A DNA stretch of 64,000 nt from JBAZZQ01 sp041658725 (GCA_041658725.1 JBAZZQ010000007.1:1-64000); one strand, 5' to 3'; positions 8,672-18,138 are shown, counted from the first letter of the stretch. Numbers and translations: made by a program. The notes: generated from the sequence alone by a model not told the origin.

Positions 8672-10096
8672 CTAATCATCGAGTTTCTGGGCAAAGCCCG
8701 TATACTTTAAAAATAGATCCGGAGGCATGACCGGTATTCCCATCGCCTGGGTCTGGTCCTTCAGATCGTTATAAGTTCGCAGACCCTGCGCCGGTTTGGA
8801 CGTGGTCTCGGAAGGAGCCGTGGTTGCCGCGGGTGCCGTGCCTTCTGCCGGGGGTTGCCCCATGATCACAAAATTGACGGTGGGGGAAAGTTGTTTGGCC
8901 ACTTTTCCACCGGCGGTGGTGATGATCCCAGAGATTTTCAGGAACGCCGTCGGGTCGATTGTTCCGACATGATAGAGATCGAAATCACCAAAGACAGAAA
9001 AATTGAGCGACATATCCCGGTCGTAAACCAGATTGATGAGCAGATCGCCTTTAATAACCGGATTAGCCTGTTGATATTCAACTACTCGAGCCTCGGCCGT
9101 CATTTCGCCGACTTTGATAACTTCAAGAACGGCCTTAAGCTTGGGTCGTATTTGCCCCTTCTGGGACTCGGAAACCACACAAAATCGGATTCCCGGATTA
9201 ATTTGCTGCTGGCGCCCAAGGTTAATGTAAATAACGGGACCGGCGATGTCCAGTATTTCGCCGTCGATCTTTTGCGTCAGTTGCTCCACCGTCATCATGG
9301 CGGCGGATCGGACTTCCGTGGGACCACCAGATTCCGTGGTCGCCTTAATTAGAACCTGTAAATTTCGCCGAACCATATCGCGGAGTTCATCGACGTGCTC
9401 GTTGAACGTTTTTCCCATTTGCGTCAGCTTGTCCTGTAATTCCTTGCTGACCTGGGTTTTAATCGTCGCGAGCTGCTCGGTATATTCATTTTTGAGGTCG
9501 TCGAACGATTTTTGCTGGGCGTCCATCTGGGCCATGAACTGTTTGGTTTTGTTGTCGAAGATGTTTTCCAGTTCTTTGTAACCGGAGGTAATGGTGTCGC
9601 GACCTTTCTGGCAGTCGGCCAACTGCTGCTGGGCACCGGCGGTCTCATCCATTTGATCTTTCATGAGCAGTGCCGCCTGCTGAATGGCTCCGATCAAATC
9701 GGATTTGGCGATGTCTTTCAACTTTTTAGCGGCGGCCGAGGTTTCCGGTAAACCGGCAATGGCTTTATCGAGTTTTTCCGCGACTTCTTTCGGGGTCGAT
9801 GCCTTATTGCCCGTCAACAAAATGGCCAGTTGATCCCGTTCATCGAGCAACGCCGCCCCCGCCGATTTCGGTGGTCGGGAACTGGAACCCAAGGCCTTAT
9901 ACGCATCCAGCCTGGAACTGACCCCCATGCCGATGTAAGAATCGAAAAGGCTTTTGTCCTGCTTGGCTTCCTGCGTTACCGTTTCCTGGCGCACAAACAA
10001 CAGAACCAGCCCGGTCAGCGCCGCCAAAAACAGGACGATAAAAATAATCAGAACAAAAAGCGGTACGGTTCGACCGCCGGAAGGTTGAACTGCCAT
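8672..10096 (-). CDS. Membrane-anchored coiled-coil protein, unknown function
   Basis: I do not recognise a characterised family. The 474-residue protein has one N-terminal membrane segment (about residues 10-35, very hydrophobic). A long helical, coiled-coil-prone stretch follows (about 100-270, rich in Gln, Lys, Glu and Asp), then a more globular part (about 280-420) and a Pro/Ala/Thr linker near the end. Such a layout suits an envelope-spanning structural protein facing the periplasm. AGGAG nine bases before the ATG supports the start. It lies directly upstream of parB in the same orientation, so a link with chromosome positioning is possible but speculative. Confidence 0.6.
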   Translation of the reverse strand: MAVQPSGGRTVPLFVLIIFIVLFLAALTGLVLLFVRQETVTQEAKQDKSLFDSYIGMGVSSRLDAYKALGSSSRPPKSAGAALLDERDQLAILLTGNKASTPKEVAEKLDKAIAGLPETSAAAKKLKDIAKSDLIGAIQQAALLMKDQMDETAGAQQQLADCQKGRDTITSGYKELENIFDNKTKQFMAQMDAQQKSFDDLKNEYTEQLATIKTQVSKELQDKLTQMGKTFNEHVDELRDMVRRNLQVLIKATTESGGPTEVRSAAMMTVEQLTQKIDGEILDIAGPVIYINLGRQQQINPGIRFCVVSESQKGQIRPKLKAVLEVIKVGEMTAEARVVEYQQANPVIKGDLLINLVYDRDMSLNFSVFGDFDLYHVGTIDPTAFLKISGIITTAGGKVAKQLSPTVNFVIMGQPPAEGTAPAATTAPSETTSKPAQGLRTYNDLKDQTQAMGIPVMPPDLFLKYTGFAQKLDD

Positions 10097-10257
10097 AATT
10101 TCGAACTCCTTTTGAATACAGGCATCTGTAATGTCCGGTTACAGCAAGCACCGGTTATGCGTAAGGTTAAATTCATTACCGGCGGTAGTCAAGGGAAAAA
10201 AACAGCAGGCATCCGGTAGCATAAAAGAGATGCGACCGTAAGGGAGCCGGGGTCGGG

Positions 10258-12210
10258 CTAAACCGTTGCCGGTCGCATTTCGGATTCTCGCTGCTGGGGA
10301 ACAAATGTTCCGAGGTCTTCCCCGAAGCGGACGAGCCTTGCGCTGTTAAAGATCACGACTACGGAGCCGAGGGTATGTAAAAGAACTCCGGTGATCGGTC
10401 CGATTTCGCCCAGGATGGCGAGCAGGAGCATGACGCAGATAAAGAGCACTCCGAAACCAAGATTCAACCAGACGATCCTGGTCACAGCGCGGGACAGCCT
10501 GATGAGGAACGGAAGTTTGCTCAGGTCGCTGCTCAACAGGGCAATCGAAGCACTATGTATGGCCACGTCCGACCCGGCGGCACCCATGGCCACTCCGAGG
10601 TCTCCTGCGGCCAAGGCCGGGGCGTCGTTGACCCCGTCGCCGACCACGATCACCTTATGCCCGCTTTGTTTAAGTTCGGCAACCAGATTGAGTTTTTCCT
10701 GTGGTAAAACTTCTGCCTGGACTTCATCGCATCCCATTTCCGCCGCCACCCTTCGGGCGACTGACCATCGGTCACCCGTGACCATAGCCAACCGCTTGAT
10801 TCCCAATTGATGCAGTTCGCTGATGGCGGACTTGGCCTCCGGACGGACCCGATCTTCCAATCCGATCCAACCGATGCATCGGCCGTTTCGGCTGACGTAT
10901 AAAACGCTGATACCTTCCGGTTCGGCGAATTCTTCGGATTTCATCGACGCAAAATCGATATTCTGGCTTTCCAGCCATTTTCGCCGGCCCACCATGACCA
11001 AATCGGAATTGAGCTTGCCCTTGACGCCCAAGCCTGGAATTTCGACAAAGTCGTTCGGTTCGGTGAGATTGATTTTTGCCTTGTGGGCCACTTCAGCGAC
11101 GGCTTTGGCGACCGGATGTTTGCTTCGATGCTCCAGTCCGGCCGCCACGGCCAGAAGGTCCGCGGGATCAATATTCGCCGCTGGTTTGAGTCTTGTTACC
11201 GTCAATTCCCCGGTGGTCAGGGTTCCCGTCTTATCCAAAACGACCGCCGTCATGGTTCGTGCCGCCTCCAGATCGGTGACGGATTTAATCAGAATTCCCA
11301 GCCGGGCCGCGCAGGCCAATCCCGCCACCATCGCAGTAGGAGTGGCCAAAATGAGGGCACAGGGACAGGCCACGATCAAGATGGTAATGACCGTGGTCAT
11401 TTCATGCGTAAAGACCAGAACGATCCCCGCCAGCATCAGTATGGTAGGAACATACCAGTGTGCGTACTGATCGATCAGTCGCATAATCGGTATTTTGGTT
11501 CCTTCTGCCTGGAGTATCAATTTCTGCACCTGACCGAGGGTCGTATCGGCTCCGACACGGGTTACACGGATATCCATTGAACCATTCAGGTTGATCGTCC
11601 CGGAAAAGACTTCGTCGTTCGGATGCTTGTCCACCGGCAGTGATTCCCCTGTGATGCTGGCCTGGCTGACGCTCGATTCGCCGGTCTTGACCTGCCCGTC
11701 TGCGGGAATATTGTCGCCGGGACGAACGCGAACGATATCACCGAGTTTCAATTCCTTTACAGAGACTTCGCGCTCTTTTCCCGTTTGAGGATCGAGCAGG
11801 TGCGCGGTTTTTGGCGATAGCCGAATCAGCGATTCGATCGACGCCCTGGCTCCCAGTGCTGTGCGTTTTTCGATCAGGTTGGACAAATGGAAGAAGAAGG
11901 AGACCACCGCGGCGGTTTGGTAATCGCCAATGGCAAAGGCGGCCACCACGGCGATGGCAACCAGGACATCCAGATTGGCCTCTCCCTTGAAGGCGGCCTC
12001 CAGAGCCTCCAGAAGAATGGGCAAGCCCAGCAGAATTGCTCCCAACATGGCGAGAATGGTGCTGTAGATCGGATCCCCATAGAACCATCCTGCCAAATAA
12101 GAATTCAATGCCAGCATTCCGCCCATCATCGTGCCGATCAGAAGGGACGAGGCCCGCCCCGTTTCCGCTTGAAGGGAATGACCACCGAAATAATCGTGTA
12201 CGTTTGCCAT
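10258..12210 (-). CDS. Heavy-metal P1B-type ATPase
   Basis: A 650-residue metal efflux pump. Visible motifs are the actuator TGES, the transport-site CPC in VACPCALILATPTAM, the phosphorylation site DKTGTLTTGE, the nucleotide-domain HP in SKHPVAKA, and GDGVNDAPAL. The N-terminus lacks the usual CxxC metal-binding domain. In the last membrane helices the segment 'HTLGSVVVIFNSARL' replaces the DxG seen in Zn/Cd pumps, so I do not assign the metal. Family knowledge limits it to soft or transition cations such as Cu, Zn, Cd or Co. AAGGA lies 11 bases before the ATG. No metalloregulator is adjacent. Confidence 0.88.
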   Translation of the reverse strand: MANVHDYFGGHSLQAETGRASSLLIGTMMGGMLALNSYLAGWFYGDPIYSTILAMLGAILLGLPILLEALEAAFKGEANLDVLVAIAVVAAFAIGDYQTAAVVSFFFHLSNLIEKRTALGARASIESLIRLSPKTAHLLDPQTGKEREVSVKELKLGDIVRVRPGDNIPADGQVKTGESSVSQASITGESLPVDKHPNDEVFSGTINLNGSMDIRVTRVGADTTLGQVQKLILQAEGTKIPIMRLIDQYAHWYVPTILMLAGIVLVFTHEMTTVITILIVACPCALILATPTAMVAGLACAARLGILIKSVTDLEAARTMTAVVLDKTGTLTTGELTVTRLKPAANIDPADLLAVAAGLEHRSKHPVAKAVAEVAHKAKINLTEPNDFVEIPGLGVKGKLNSDLVMVGRRKWLESQNIDFASMKSEEFAEPEGISVLYVSRNGRCIGWIGLEDRVRPEAKSAISELHQLGIKRLAMVTGDRWSVARRVAAEMGCDEVQAEVLPQEKLNLVAELKQSGHKVIVVGDGVNDAPALAAGDLGVAMGAAGSDVAIHSASIALLSSDLSKLPFLIRLSRAVTRIVWLNLGFGVLFICVMLLLAILGEIGPITGVLLHTLGSVVVIFNSARLVRFGEDLGTFVPQQRESEMRPATV

Positions 12211-12382
12211 CGATCTTTTTTCCTTAAAAACAGGCCGCCGAATACTACTTATTATTTACTTACGTTTGAAAACCTGCCAAAGTTCTTAATTCGTGCTATC
12301 CGCAAATAATAAACACTGAATTATACCGTCGATTATGCGGGGATACAACTTCTGATCCGATTTAGGATACATTAAAGTTTTG

Positions 12383-12475
12383 GTAACCGTTCCGCCCCCC
12401 TACGTCATTGTGCCACGGCTGGCCTGTCCAGCCGTGTCTTCAGAGCACGGTCGGACAAGCCGACCGTGGCACAAT
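12383..12475. repeat. Partial GTAACCGTTC element with palindromic cargo
   Basis: A left-end motif GTAACCGTTCCGCC is followed at 12407-12475 by a long palindrome of the form TGTGCCACGGCTGG...CCGACCGTGGCACA. The same palindrome recurs at 26501-26569, 48807-48874 and 62824-62892. No right-end motif is seen here. Confidence 0.65.
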
Positions 12476-12497
12476 GGCCATGCCACCCAAATAATTT

Positions 12498-13673
12498 TTA
12501 CCTGTTGGGAGCGACAGGAGCGGGAAGGCTGGTCGGTTGGTTGCTCGTCGCCTGGGTTGTCGGCTGTTGGACTTGTTCGACGGCATTGAATCCTGTGAGC
12601 GGTCCTGTGTGTGAATCGTAGAGCACCAGGATTCCCAGCCAGAGCTGGAAGGCTACGAACAGCAACAGGATACCGATGAGAATATCTTTCAGGAGACAGC
12701 GCTTTCGAGAGAAATGAACAACGATGGCAAGAATGATAGCCAGAAGGATAATGCTAACCCCTGCGATCACGTGCAGGAGCAATCGGTGATGGTCCGCCTG
12801 TTGCAGCATTTCCATGTTTTCTTTGAACGCCTTGACGGTAAATCCGTCCATGACGGACCACGCCCCAGCCAGGGCAGTACCGATGCCGGACAGCAACGCT
12901 AATAGCCAAAAAATGCAAGGGGAACATGCACACTCACAGCAGTCTTTTACAGGCTCCGCGATTGGAAACGCGGAAGGGGTTTTAGATACAGAGGTTATCG
13001 GCAAATCGCAGGATTCATTCCAGCGTCGGAAGGTCAGACCCAAAGCGGCGATCACAAAGGCCACTGTCAGACCAGCTAAGACGAGGTGGAGTTGAAGCGG
13101 TTGGATATACCAGAGGATACCGGTGCTGGGTTCTCCAGGCGGAGTTGAAAGGAGAGTTTGTCCTGCTCGCAGGACGCCGGGATTGACGGCGGTGCCGTAA
13201 CGATAGACAGCTTCTCCACCATGCCAGGCGCCGGCGAACATAAGACCCATTCCCACCAGCAGCGCAATAAGCAACGGCACGTAGATTTTTTTCCGCCATT
13301 GATCGGAACCTCCGAGCCATAACACGATAACCAGCAGAAAAATAACGACGGCGATGCTGTTATACCAGATATGGTCTTTCATCAAACTCCACTGGGCATC
13401 GGACCAGAGGCTTTGGCTAAGAACGGTGTGCCATTTAAGATCGGGATCGAGGGCTCCGGGGGCGACCACGCCGCGAAAGGCATAGATTCCGGCGGTGAGG
13501 GTGATCACCGACAGCAGTCCGCCTACCATAACCATCCAACGTCCCGTGGTTCGGCACCGCTCACATGGGCGGATGAGGTTGGCTAATTCGATTAGAACCC
13601 CAAGCGTGAGCAGAGCCAAGGGAAAATGAATAAACAGAACGTGCCAGTTCGGACTGATAAAACTTTGTTCCAT
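12498..13673 (-). CDS. DUF2231-like multi-pass membrane protein
   Basis: A 391-residue inner-membrane protein with eight or more hydrophobic segments. The first half (WHVLFIHFPLALLTLGVL, then ELANL) matches the DUF2231 pattern of predicted membrane proteins with conserved histidines. A cytoplasmic or linker segment around 225-260 carries CCECACSPC, a dense cysteine cluster that could bind metal. The tail is rich in Gln, Thr and Pro. The true start is the ATG at 13673, with AGGAG eight bases upstream. Family function is unknown; a redox or haem-linked role would be a guess. It stands alone between repeat-rich gaps. Confidence 0.65.
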   Translation of the reverse strand: MEQSFISPNWHVLFIHFPLALLTLGVLIELANLIRPCERCRTTGRWMVMVGGLLSVITLTAGIYAFRGVVAPGALDPDLKWHTVLSQSLWSDAQWSLMKDHIWYNSIAVVIFLLVIVLWLGGSDQWRKKIYVPLLIALLVGMGLMFAGAWHGGEAVYRYGTAVNPGVLRAGQTLLSTPPGEPSTGILWYIQPLQLHLVLAGLTVAFVIAALGLTFRRWNESCDLPITSVSKTPSAFPIAEPVKDCCECACSPCIFWLLALLSGIGTALAGAWSVMDGFTVKAFKENMEMLQQADHHRLLLHVIAGVSIILLAIILAIVVHFSRKRCLLKDILIGILLLFVAFQLWLGILVLYDSHTGPLTGFNAVEQVQQPTTQATSNQPTSLPAPVAPNR

Positions 13674-14070
13674 GATGATCACTCCTAAATATTCCGATAA
13701 AAAAAATGCCCCAACGGAACTATTCTAAATATAAATTCCCGAAGTGTCAAAATCAAAACAAAATGAAGAAATAAAAAATGGTAACCGTCCAGGCCCCATT
13801 GAAAATTGTCATTGCGAGGCCGCGCAGCGGGCGCGGCAATCTCGTCCCTTAGCCGAAGGAATGAGATTGCTTCGTCGCTGCGCTCCTCCTAAGGAACTGA
13901 TGTTTTGGGGTGGCATGGGCAAGTCTTCTTGCCCGTGTCTTCCATGCGTGGATTGGGAAAAAAGACACGGGCAATCGGAATTGCCCATGCCACCCAGTTC
14001 GTTGTGAATATCGCTGGCGGAGCCGGTTAGATGCTCGCAATGACGGTGCCTGAACGGTTACAAAAAAATG
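13674..14070. other. Intergenic gap occupied by a small repeat element
   Basis: The gap between the DUF2231 gene and the URO-D-like gene contains the 281-bp element described at 13781-14061 and no supported gene. Confidence 0.6.
13781..14061. mobile_element. Small non-autonomous element, GTAACCGTYCAGGC ends (copy A, 281 bp)
   Basis: The left end GTAACCGTCCAGGC (13781-13794) and right end GCCTGAACGGTTAC (14048-14061) are inverted repeats. Outside them lie AAAAAATG (13773-13780) and AAAAAAATG (14062-14070), consistent with a target duplication of about 8 bp. The cargo contains imperfect palindromes, for example the 'gcaagtcttcttgc' and 'gacacgggcaat..attgccc' blocks, and encodes no transposase. 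Confidence 0.7.
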
Positions 14071-15126
14071 TTACCCGCCGCGGTAGGCGGTTTCATACAT
14101 GGCCAGGATGTTTTCAATCGGTGCATCAATTTGTATATAGGTGTGTCCCGGTCCTACGATGTATCCGCCGTCCTTACCCAGGACACGGATTAATCGCCTG
14201 ACCTCGTCGGCCACCTGCAGGGGCGTTCCCTTGCATAAGACTTCCTGCAAATCCACTCCGCCGTAGAAGCAAAGGTCTTTTCCAAAATCGCGTTTGAGGC
14301 CTTCGGGATCCATTCCTTCGGCTCGGGTTTGAATCGGCTCGAGCATATCCACTCCGGCGTCGATGATCATCGGCAAAAGGGGACGCACCGCACCGCAGCA
14401 ATGAAGGAGGAACTTTTTATTATGTTTATGCGTTTTTTCCACCACTTTTTTCAGATACGGGGTTACGAATTTTTTAAAAGTATCGGGGCTGAAAAGCGGC
14501 CCTCGCTGCGAGCAGTAATCGTCGGCCATGTAAACGATATCGATTCCCTGGCCGTGCTTTTCCAGCATGATATCGAGGAAGGTGAGGATTCGTTCCGTGA
14601 CCGTTTGGATCAAGCGATCGGCGTAATCCTGTCGGATGGCGAAATCAATCAGGAGGTCTTCCAGGCCACGGACGAACGACGCGATGAAATACGATCCCCA
14701 GGTGAAAACGCCGATGATGGCGAGATCTTTGTGGGCGTCGGCCTCGGGGACAAAATGCGAAAATCCCAGGGCTCCATCTTTCGGCCAGGGATATTTTTTG
14801 ATATCGTCGATTTCATCTTTGCCCGCCAGAGGACTGTAACAGAGTTCGTCATACGTTCCACCGGAATAATTGGTCACTCGCGTTTTGTAACCCCAGAGAG
14901 CGGTTTTTTCGTTTTTTTTGCTCTCTTCGTCGCTGTACATGAAATTTTTTGGCAGGATCATCCACGTATCAACGTTGAGCCGGTCGAAGAGTTCTTCCCT
15001 GGATTTTGTGCCAAGATATTTGTGAAGTGCGTCGTAAACTTCCTTTTCCGCGTCAAACGTAATCGGCGTCCGATCAGCCACGCGATGATTGACCGCAGCC
15101 ATGATTCGCTCTTTAGATGTAACCAT
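14071..15126 (-). CDS. Uroporphyrinogen decarboxylase (URO-D) superfamily protein
   Basis: A 351-residue TIM-barrel protein of the URO-D/methyltransferase superfamily, not HemE itself. The opening 'TSKERIMAAVNHRVADRTPI' is the typical start of this subfamily. 'HCCGAVRPLLPMIIDAGVDM' near residue 250 and 'GGVDLQEVLCKGTP' near 300 mark the barrel end. Close relatives include corrinoid methyltransferases such as MtaA/MtbA, but many are uncharacterised. The ATG at 15126 is preferred because GGAG sits about seven bases upstream; another in-frame ATG at 15132 lies too close. It is divergent from the pseudopilin gene and shares its control region. Confidence 0.75.
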   Translation of the reverse strand: MVTSKERIMAAVNHRVADRTPITFDAEKEVYDALHKYLGTKSREELFDRLNVDTWMILPKNFMYSDEESKKNEKTALWGYKTRVTNYSGGTYDELCYSPLAGKDEIDDIKKYPWPKDGALGFSHFVPEADAHKDLAIIGVFTWGSYFIASFVRGLEDLLIDFAIRQDYADRLIQTVTERILTFLDIMLEKHGQGIDIVYMADDYCSQRGPLFSPDTFKKFVTPYLKKVVEKTHKHNKKFLLHCCGAVRPLLPMIIDAGVDMLEPIQTRAEGMDPEGLKRDFGKDLCFYGGVDLQEVLCKGTPLQVADEVRRLIRVLGKDGGYIVGPGHTYIQIDAPIENILAMYETAYRGG

Positions 15127-15190
15127 TACCATTCTCCGATTTTGTGATGTAAAGTTTGTCCCAGTATATATTTTTTGCAGGCATCGGTAA

Positions 15191-15240
15191 AATGAATAAT
15201 TCATGCCTTTGATTTAGTTCCTTGATTTAATACAATACTG
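15191..15240 (+). promoter_or_regulatory. Promoter repeat, copy 1 (upstream of the pseudopilin gene)
   Basis: This is the first of two near-identical segments; copy 2 is at 16074-16123, and 41 of the first 47 positions match. It contains a plausible sigma-70 promoter, TTGATT at 15209-15214 and TACAAT at 15231-15236 with a 16-bp spacer. The left arm of the palindrome found in copy 2 is present, but the right arm is degenerate. Confidence 0.6.
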
Positions 15241-15253
15241 TGTAACCTTATTT

Positions 15254-16078
15254 ATGAAATACCGTACCAAGAAAATTTATTTAGCTTGTTTTACCATTTT
15301 GGAACTCCTGGTAGTAATCGGGATCATTGCCCTGCTTGTCGCTCTTTTGATTCCCGCCTTAAGTGGGGTTAGAAAGCAAAGCGGATTACTGAAATGTCAG
15401 AGCAATCTTATCACTCTGTATAAAGGATTTTTGATTTTCTCGACCGACCATGACGATTATCTTCCTGGAAATTATTATACCAGAAATGAGTCGGAATACT
15501 GGAAAACCGATTGGCTTTCAGGGCAGGGTTCGCTTCCGGATACCGGAGTCAATCCGGACCCCGCCACCATCGACGCGGCGTTTTCGGCCACTCCTGAGAA
15601 AGGAACTCTTTTCCCTTATATTGGAAAGCAACCTGGGATCCTTCGCTGCCCGAATATTCCCCAGGGTCCTTTCGGACAGGGAAAAGGCAGTAACGGGAAG
15701 TTCGATTATTCGGTAGTCGGAATCTTCGCGGGGGCGAAGATCGATAAAATTGACAGTCTTGCGCGATTCAAAAATCCACAGACAAATGGCTACGAAAGTC
15801 ACGCGACCCCTCTCGTCCTGGAAGAATATCCCGAAAACCATATCAATAATAAATACGTCGAGGGTTGCCACGGGCATATCGACAAATTCAGCAGGATTCA
15901 TACCGAAGGCAGCCCCTACGTTTCTTGTGATGGAAGCATCCATTCGTTCTCGCCGCCGCCCGATGCCACGTTTTGGAACTGGGAACTTCTTACCCCCAGC
16001 GGGGTGTGGTGGACCCAGTTTACGGATTTTCAAAATAAAAAGTATGGGCTGGTCTGGGGTGAATGGAATCGAAAATGA
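15254..16078 (+). CDS. Prepilin-like secreted protein with type IV N-terminal signal
   Basis: A 274-residue protein beginning with a short basic leader and the methylation-type hydrophobic helix 'FTILELLVVIGIIALLVALL'. Glu sits at position +5 of the mature protein, as in pseudopilins. The residue before the cleavage site is Cys rather than the usual Gly, so processing is uncertain. Near the C-terminus 'SPYVSCDGSIHSF' resembles the DG-containing end of the large planctomycete pseudopilin-like (DUF1559-type) families. Such proteins are numerous in these bacteria and mostly of unknown role. The gene is bracketed by two copies of a promoter repeat and precedes the ROK regulator. Confidence 0.75.
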   Translation: MKYRTKKIYLACFTILELLVVIGIIALLVALLIPALSGVRKQSGLLKCQSNLITLYKGFLIFSTDHDDYLPGNYYTRNESEYWKTDWLSGQGSLPDTGVNPDPATIDAAFSATPEKGTLFPYIGKQPGILRCPNIPQGPFGQGKGSNGKFDYSVVGIFAGAKIDKIDSLARFKNPQTNGYESHATPLVLEEYPENHINNKYVEGCHGHIDKFSRIHTEGSPYVSCDGSIHSFSPPPDATFWNWELLTPSGVWWTQFTDFQNKKYGLVWGEWNRK

Positions 16079-16123
16079 ATAATTCCTGCCTTTGATTTAC
16101 TTCACGAATTTAATACAATATGT
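16074..16123 (+). promoter_or_regulatory. Promoter repeat, copy 2 (upstream of the ROK regulator)
   Basis: This is the second copy of the segment at 15191. TTGATT at 16092-16097 and TACAAT at 16114-16119 are spaced 16 bp apart and would drive the ROK gene at 16154. The repeat begins at the stop codon of the pseudopilin gene. Confidence 0.6.
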
Positions 16124-16131
16124 ATTAAATT
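16107..16131. promoter_or_regulatory. Perfect palindromic operator AATTTAATACA-N3-TGTATTAAATT
   Basis: Two 11-bp arms are exact reverse complements around a 3-bp centre. The palindrome covers the -10 element of the promoter for the adjacent ROK regulator. ROK repressors bind AT-rich palindromes of this kind, so autoregulation is a reasonable inference. Confidence 0.7.
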
Positions 16132-16153
16132 GTGATAAAGGATACGTAACAAG

Positions 16154-17368
16154 ATGCCGGAAAATATGGATATGCCGCTGGTTGGCCGGGAGAAGGTTAA
16201 TCAGTATAATCGGCAGTTGATTTTAAGCTTGTTTAAAGGCGGTAAGACGCTGGCTCGGCGCGACATCGTCGCCCTAACCGGGATGCGCCAGGGGACGATG
16301 CAAGTCCATGTGGAAAGTTTGCTCAAAGAAAAAATCCTTGTCGAAACGGGTCCGGGTTCATCTAAGGCCGGTCGTCGTCCGACGCTTTTGGAGATTAATC
16401 CCCGGCGGTATTTCATCGTGGGCGGTTATCTTCAACCGGAAAATGTTCACTTGGTTCTTTCCGATCTGCTTGGGCACATCCTCTCACATCATACGGAACA
16501 TCCCACGGTGGAGGAAGATCGAAGCCATCTGCTTTTGGCCTTGGGGCGCGGACTGATTCATTTGATAGAAGATAAATGCCGTCGGCAGGATATTCTGGGA
16601 ATCGCGTTGGGGGCTGTCGGGCGAGTAGACGTAAAAGAACAGACCCTGACCGAGACGCATTTCGGGAGGTGGTGGAAAGGAATCGAACTTGGCCGATATA
16701 TTCGGGGTCAGTTTGGGTGCACTTCCTGGGTGGAAAATGATATTCATCTGGCCACGTTGGCCGAGGCGAGATTCGGGGTTTCCCGGGACGTCAATCATTT
16801 CCTGTTTGTGAGTATTGAAAATCAACTGCAGGTGGGTGTGATGGTCGACGGCAGGGTTTATAGCGGTTTCAAAGGAGTGGCGGGTAAACTGGGTCACGTT
16901 TGCGTCGATCCTGGGGGGCCGTTGTGCGGGTGTGGAAATCGCGGGTGTCTGAAGATGTTGGCCTCGAATGACGCGCTGATTGATTTTTATCGAAAACTGG
17001 TGGGCAAGGATAAATTAAAGGTCAGCGTGGAAGAGATTGTTACATATGCCAGGGACGGTCAGACGGCGGCGAAATATGCGTTGGAACAGGTGGCGAAATG
17101 GCTGGGATTGGGATTGGCGAATTTGGCGAATATTTTTAATCCGGAAAAGATCGTTCTTTCCGGGCAGATTTCATTGGCGGGTGAATTATTTTTGGAAACC
17201 CTGACCGGGGTCATCACAGAGCGCACGACCCCGCCCACCAATCAGTTGCGGGTTGAATGGTCGCAGCTGGCGGACCAGGGAATCCCCATGGGAGCGATTG
17301 CTCTGGCGCTGGATGAATTCTTTGCGCTTCCGGTCCTGGAGTCGCCGATTTTGCTGGCGGAAGAATGA
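16154..17368 (+). CDS. ROK family transcriptional regulator
   Basis: A 404-residue ROK (repressor, ORF, kinase) protein. An N-terminal winged helix (about residues 20-75, with 'SKAGRRPTLLEINPRRYFIV' as linker) precedes the sugar-kinase-like fold. The ROK zinc site is visible as GGPLCGCGNRGCLKML near residue 260, and 'WVENDIHLATLAEARFG' holds the conserved sugar-site Asp. These proteins usually repress sugar catabolic genes and respond to a sugar or sugar phosphate. The ATG at 16154 has AAGGA 11 bases upstream. The gene sits just downstream of a perfect palindrome, and its stop overlaps recO by four bases. Confidence 0.85.
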   Translation: MPENMDMPLVGREKVNQYNRQLILSLFKGGKTLARRDIVALTGMRQGTMQVHVESLLKEKILVETGPGSSKAGRRPTLLEINPRRYFIVGGYLQPENVHLVLSDLLGHILSHHTEHPTVEEDRSHLLLALGRGLIHLIEDKCRRQDILGIALGAVGRVDVKEQTLTETHFGRWWKGIELGRYIRGQFGCTSWVENDIHLATLAEARFGVSRDVNHFLFVSIENQLQVGVMVDGRVYSGFKGVAGKLGHVCVDPGGPLCGCGNRGCLKMLASNDALIDFYRKLVGKDKLKVSVEEIVTYARDGQTAAKYALEQVAKWLGLGLANLANIFNPEKIVLSGQISLAGELFLETLTGVITERTTPPTNQLRVEWSQLADQGIPMGAIALALDEFFALPVLESPILLAEE

Positions 17369-18138
17369 CTAAAGAAACTGTTCAGGATGAAGTGGTTTGC
17401 CTATCGCGGCGAGAGTTTTCCGAGACTTCGCAGGTGCTGGTTTTTATTTCGCGATCTCATGGGAAAATCTCCCTGCTGGCGAAAGGGAGCAAACGCCCTC
17501 GCGGGAAAACGGCGGGAGGAATCGATCTTCTGGATACCGGTCAGGCTGATTTTATTATCAGCTCGGAAGGTTTGGGACTGTTGAAGGAATTTTTACCGGG
17601 CAAACCCTGGCTGGCGATTCGAAAAAATATCAAAAAATGGTACGCTGCGCTGTATGCGGTGGAAGTGGTGAATATTTCCACTAAGGAACTGGAGCCGATC
17701 AAGGAAATCTTTGATCTGTTGACCGATTCTTTGGATTGCCTTTCCGCGGCGGGTTCGGATTTGGAGCTGGCGGAGATTTTGGTTAACACGCTGATGCGTC
17801 TGCTTTCCGCGATCGGATATCGACCCGAACTTCAGCGATGCGTCAACTGCAAGCGACAAATGACACCTTCGGACTGGCTATTTTTCAGCGCGTCGGGCGG
17901 CGGGGTGGTCTGCCGGGACTGCGAACCTGGGATATTGGAAAAAATCCGTTTCGAGCATCGGGCATGGTATTTTTTGCTCGGCAAAGTCCATGACCTTATC
18001 TCGGCGTCCAAAGCGTTCGATATATTAAATTACATGCTCCGGGAGCATTTGGGAAAAACACCGGCGATGGCCTCTTATTGCCGGGGAATTTTCTTGATGG
18101 ATCGTAAATCGCCGGAAAAAACAATTACAAAAATGTAA
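17365..18138 (+). CDS. recO: DNA repair protein RecO
   Basis: A 257-residue RecO, the RecFOR mediator that displaces SSB and helps load RecA at gaps. The N-terminal OB fold starts with 'QDEVVCLSRREFSETSQVLV' and the signature KGSKRPRGK follows. The helical C-terminal half carries four cysteines, CVNC and CRDC, as a zinc site (about residues 154-185). Length is typical. The start ATG overlaps the ROK stop (ATGA). Its own 3' end overlaps one of two dyads upstream of glnA, so the intergenic control region of glnA extends into recO. Confidence 0.88.
   Translation: MTKETVQDEVVCLSRREFSETSQVLVFISRSHGKISLLAKGSKRPRGKTAGGIDLLDTGQADFIISSEGLGLLKEFLPGKPWLAIRKNIKKWYAALYAVEVVNISTKELEPIKEIFDLLTDSLDCLSAAGSDLELAEILVNTLMRLLSAIGYRPELQRCVNCKRQMTPSDWLFFSASGGGVVCRDCEPGILEKIRFEHRAWYFLLGKVHDLISASKAFDILNYMLREHLGKTPAMASYCRGIFLMDRKSPEKTITKM

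Noticed and set aside
7689..10096. Expected parA next to parB
   Set aside because: The neighbouring gene is a membrane coiled-coil protein without a Walker motif, so parA is not here.
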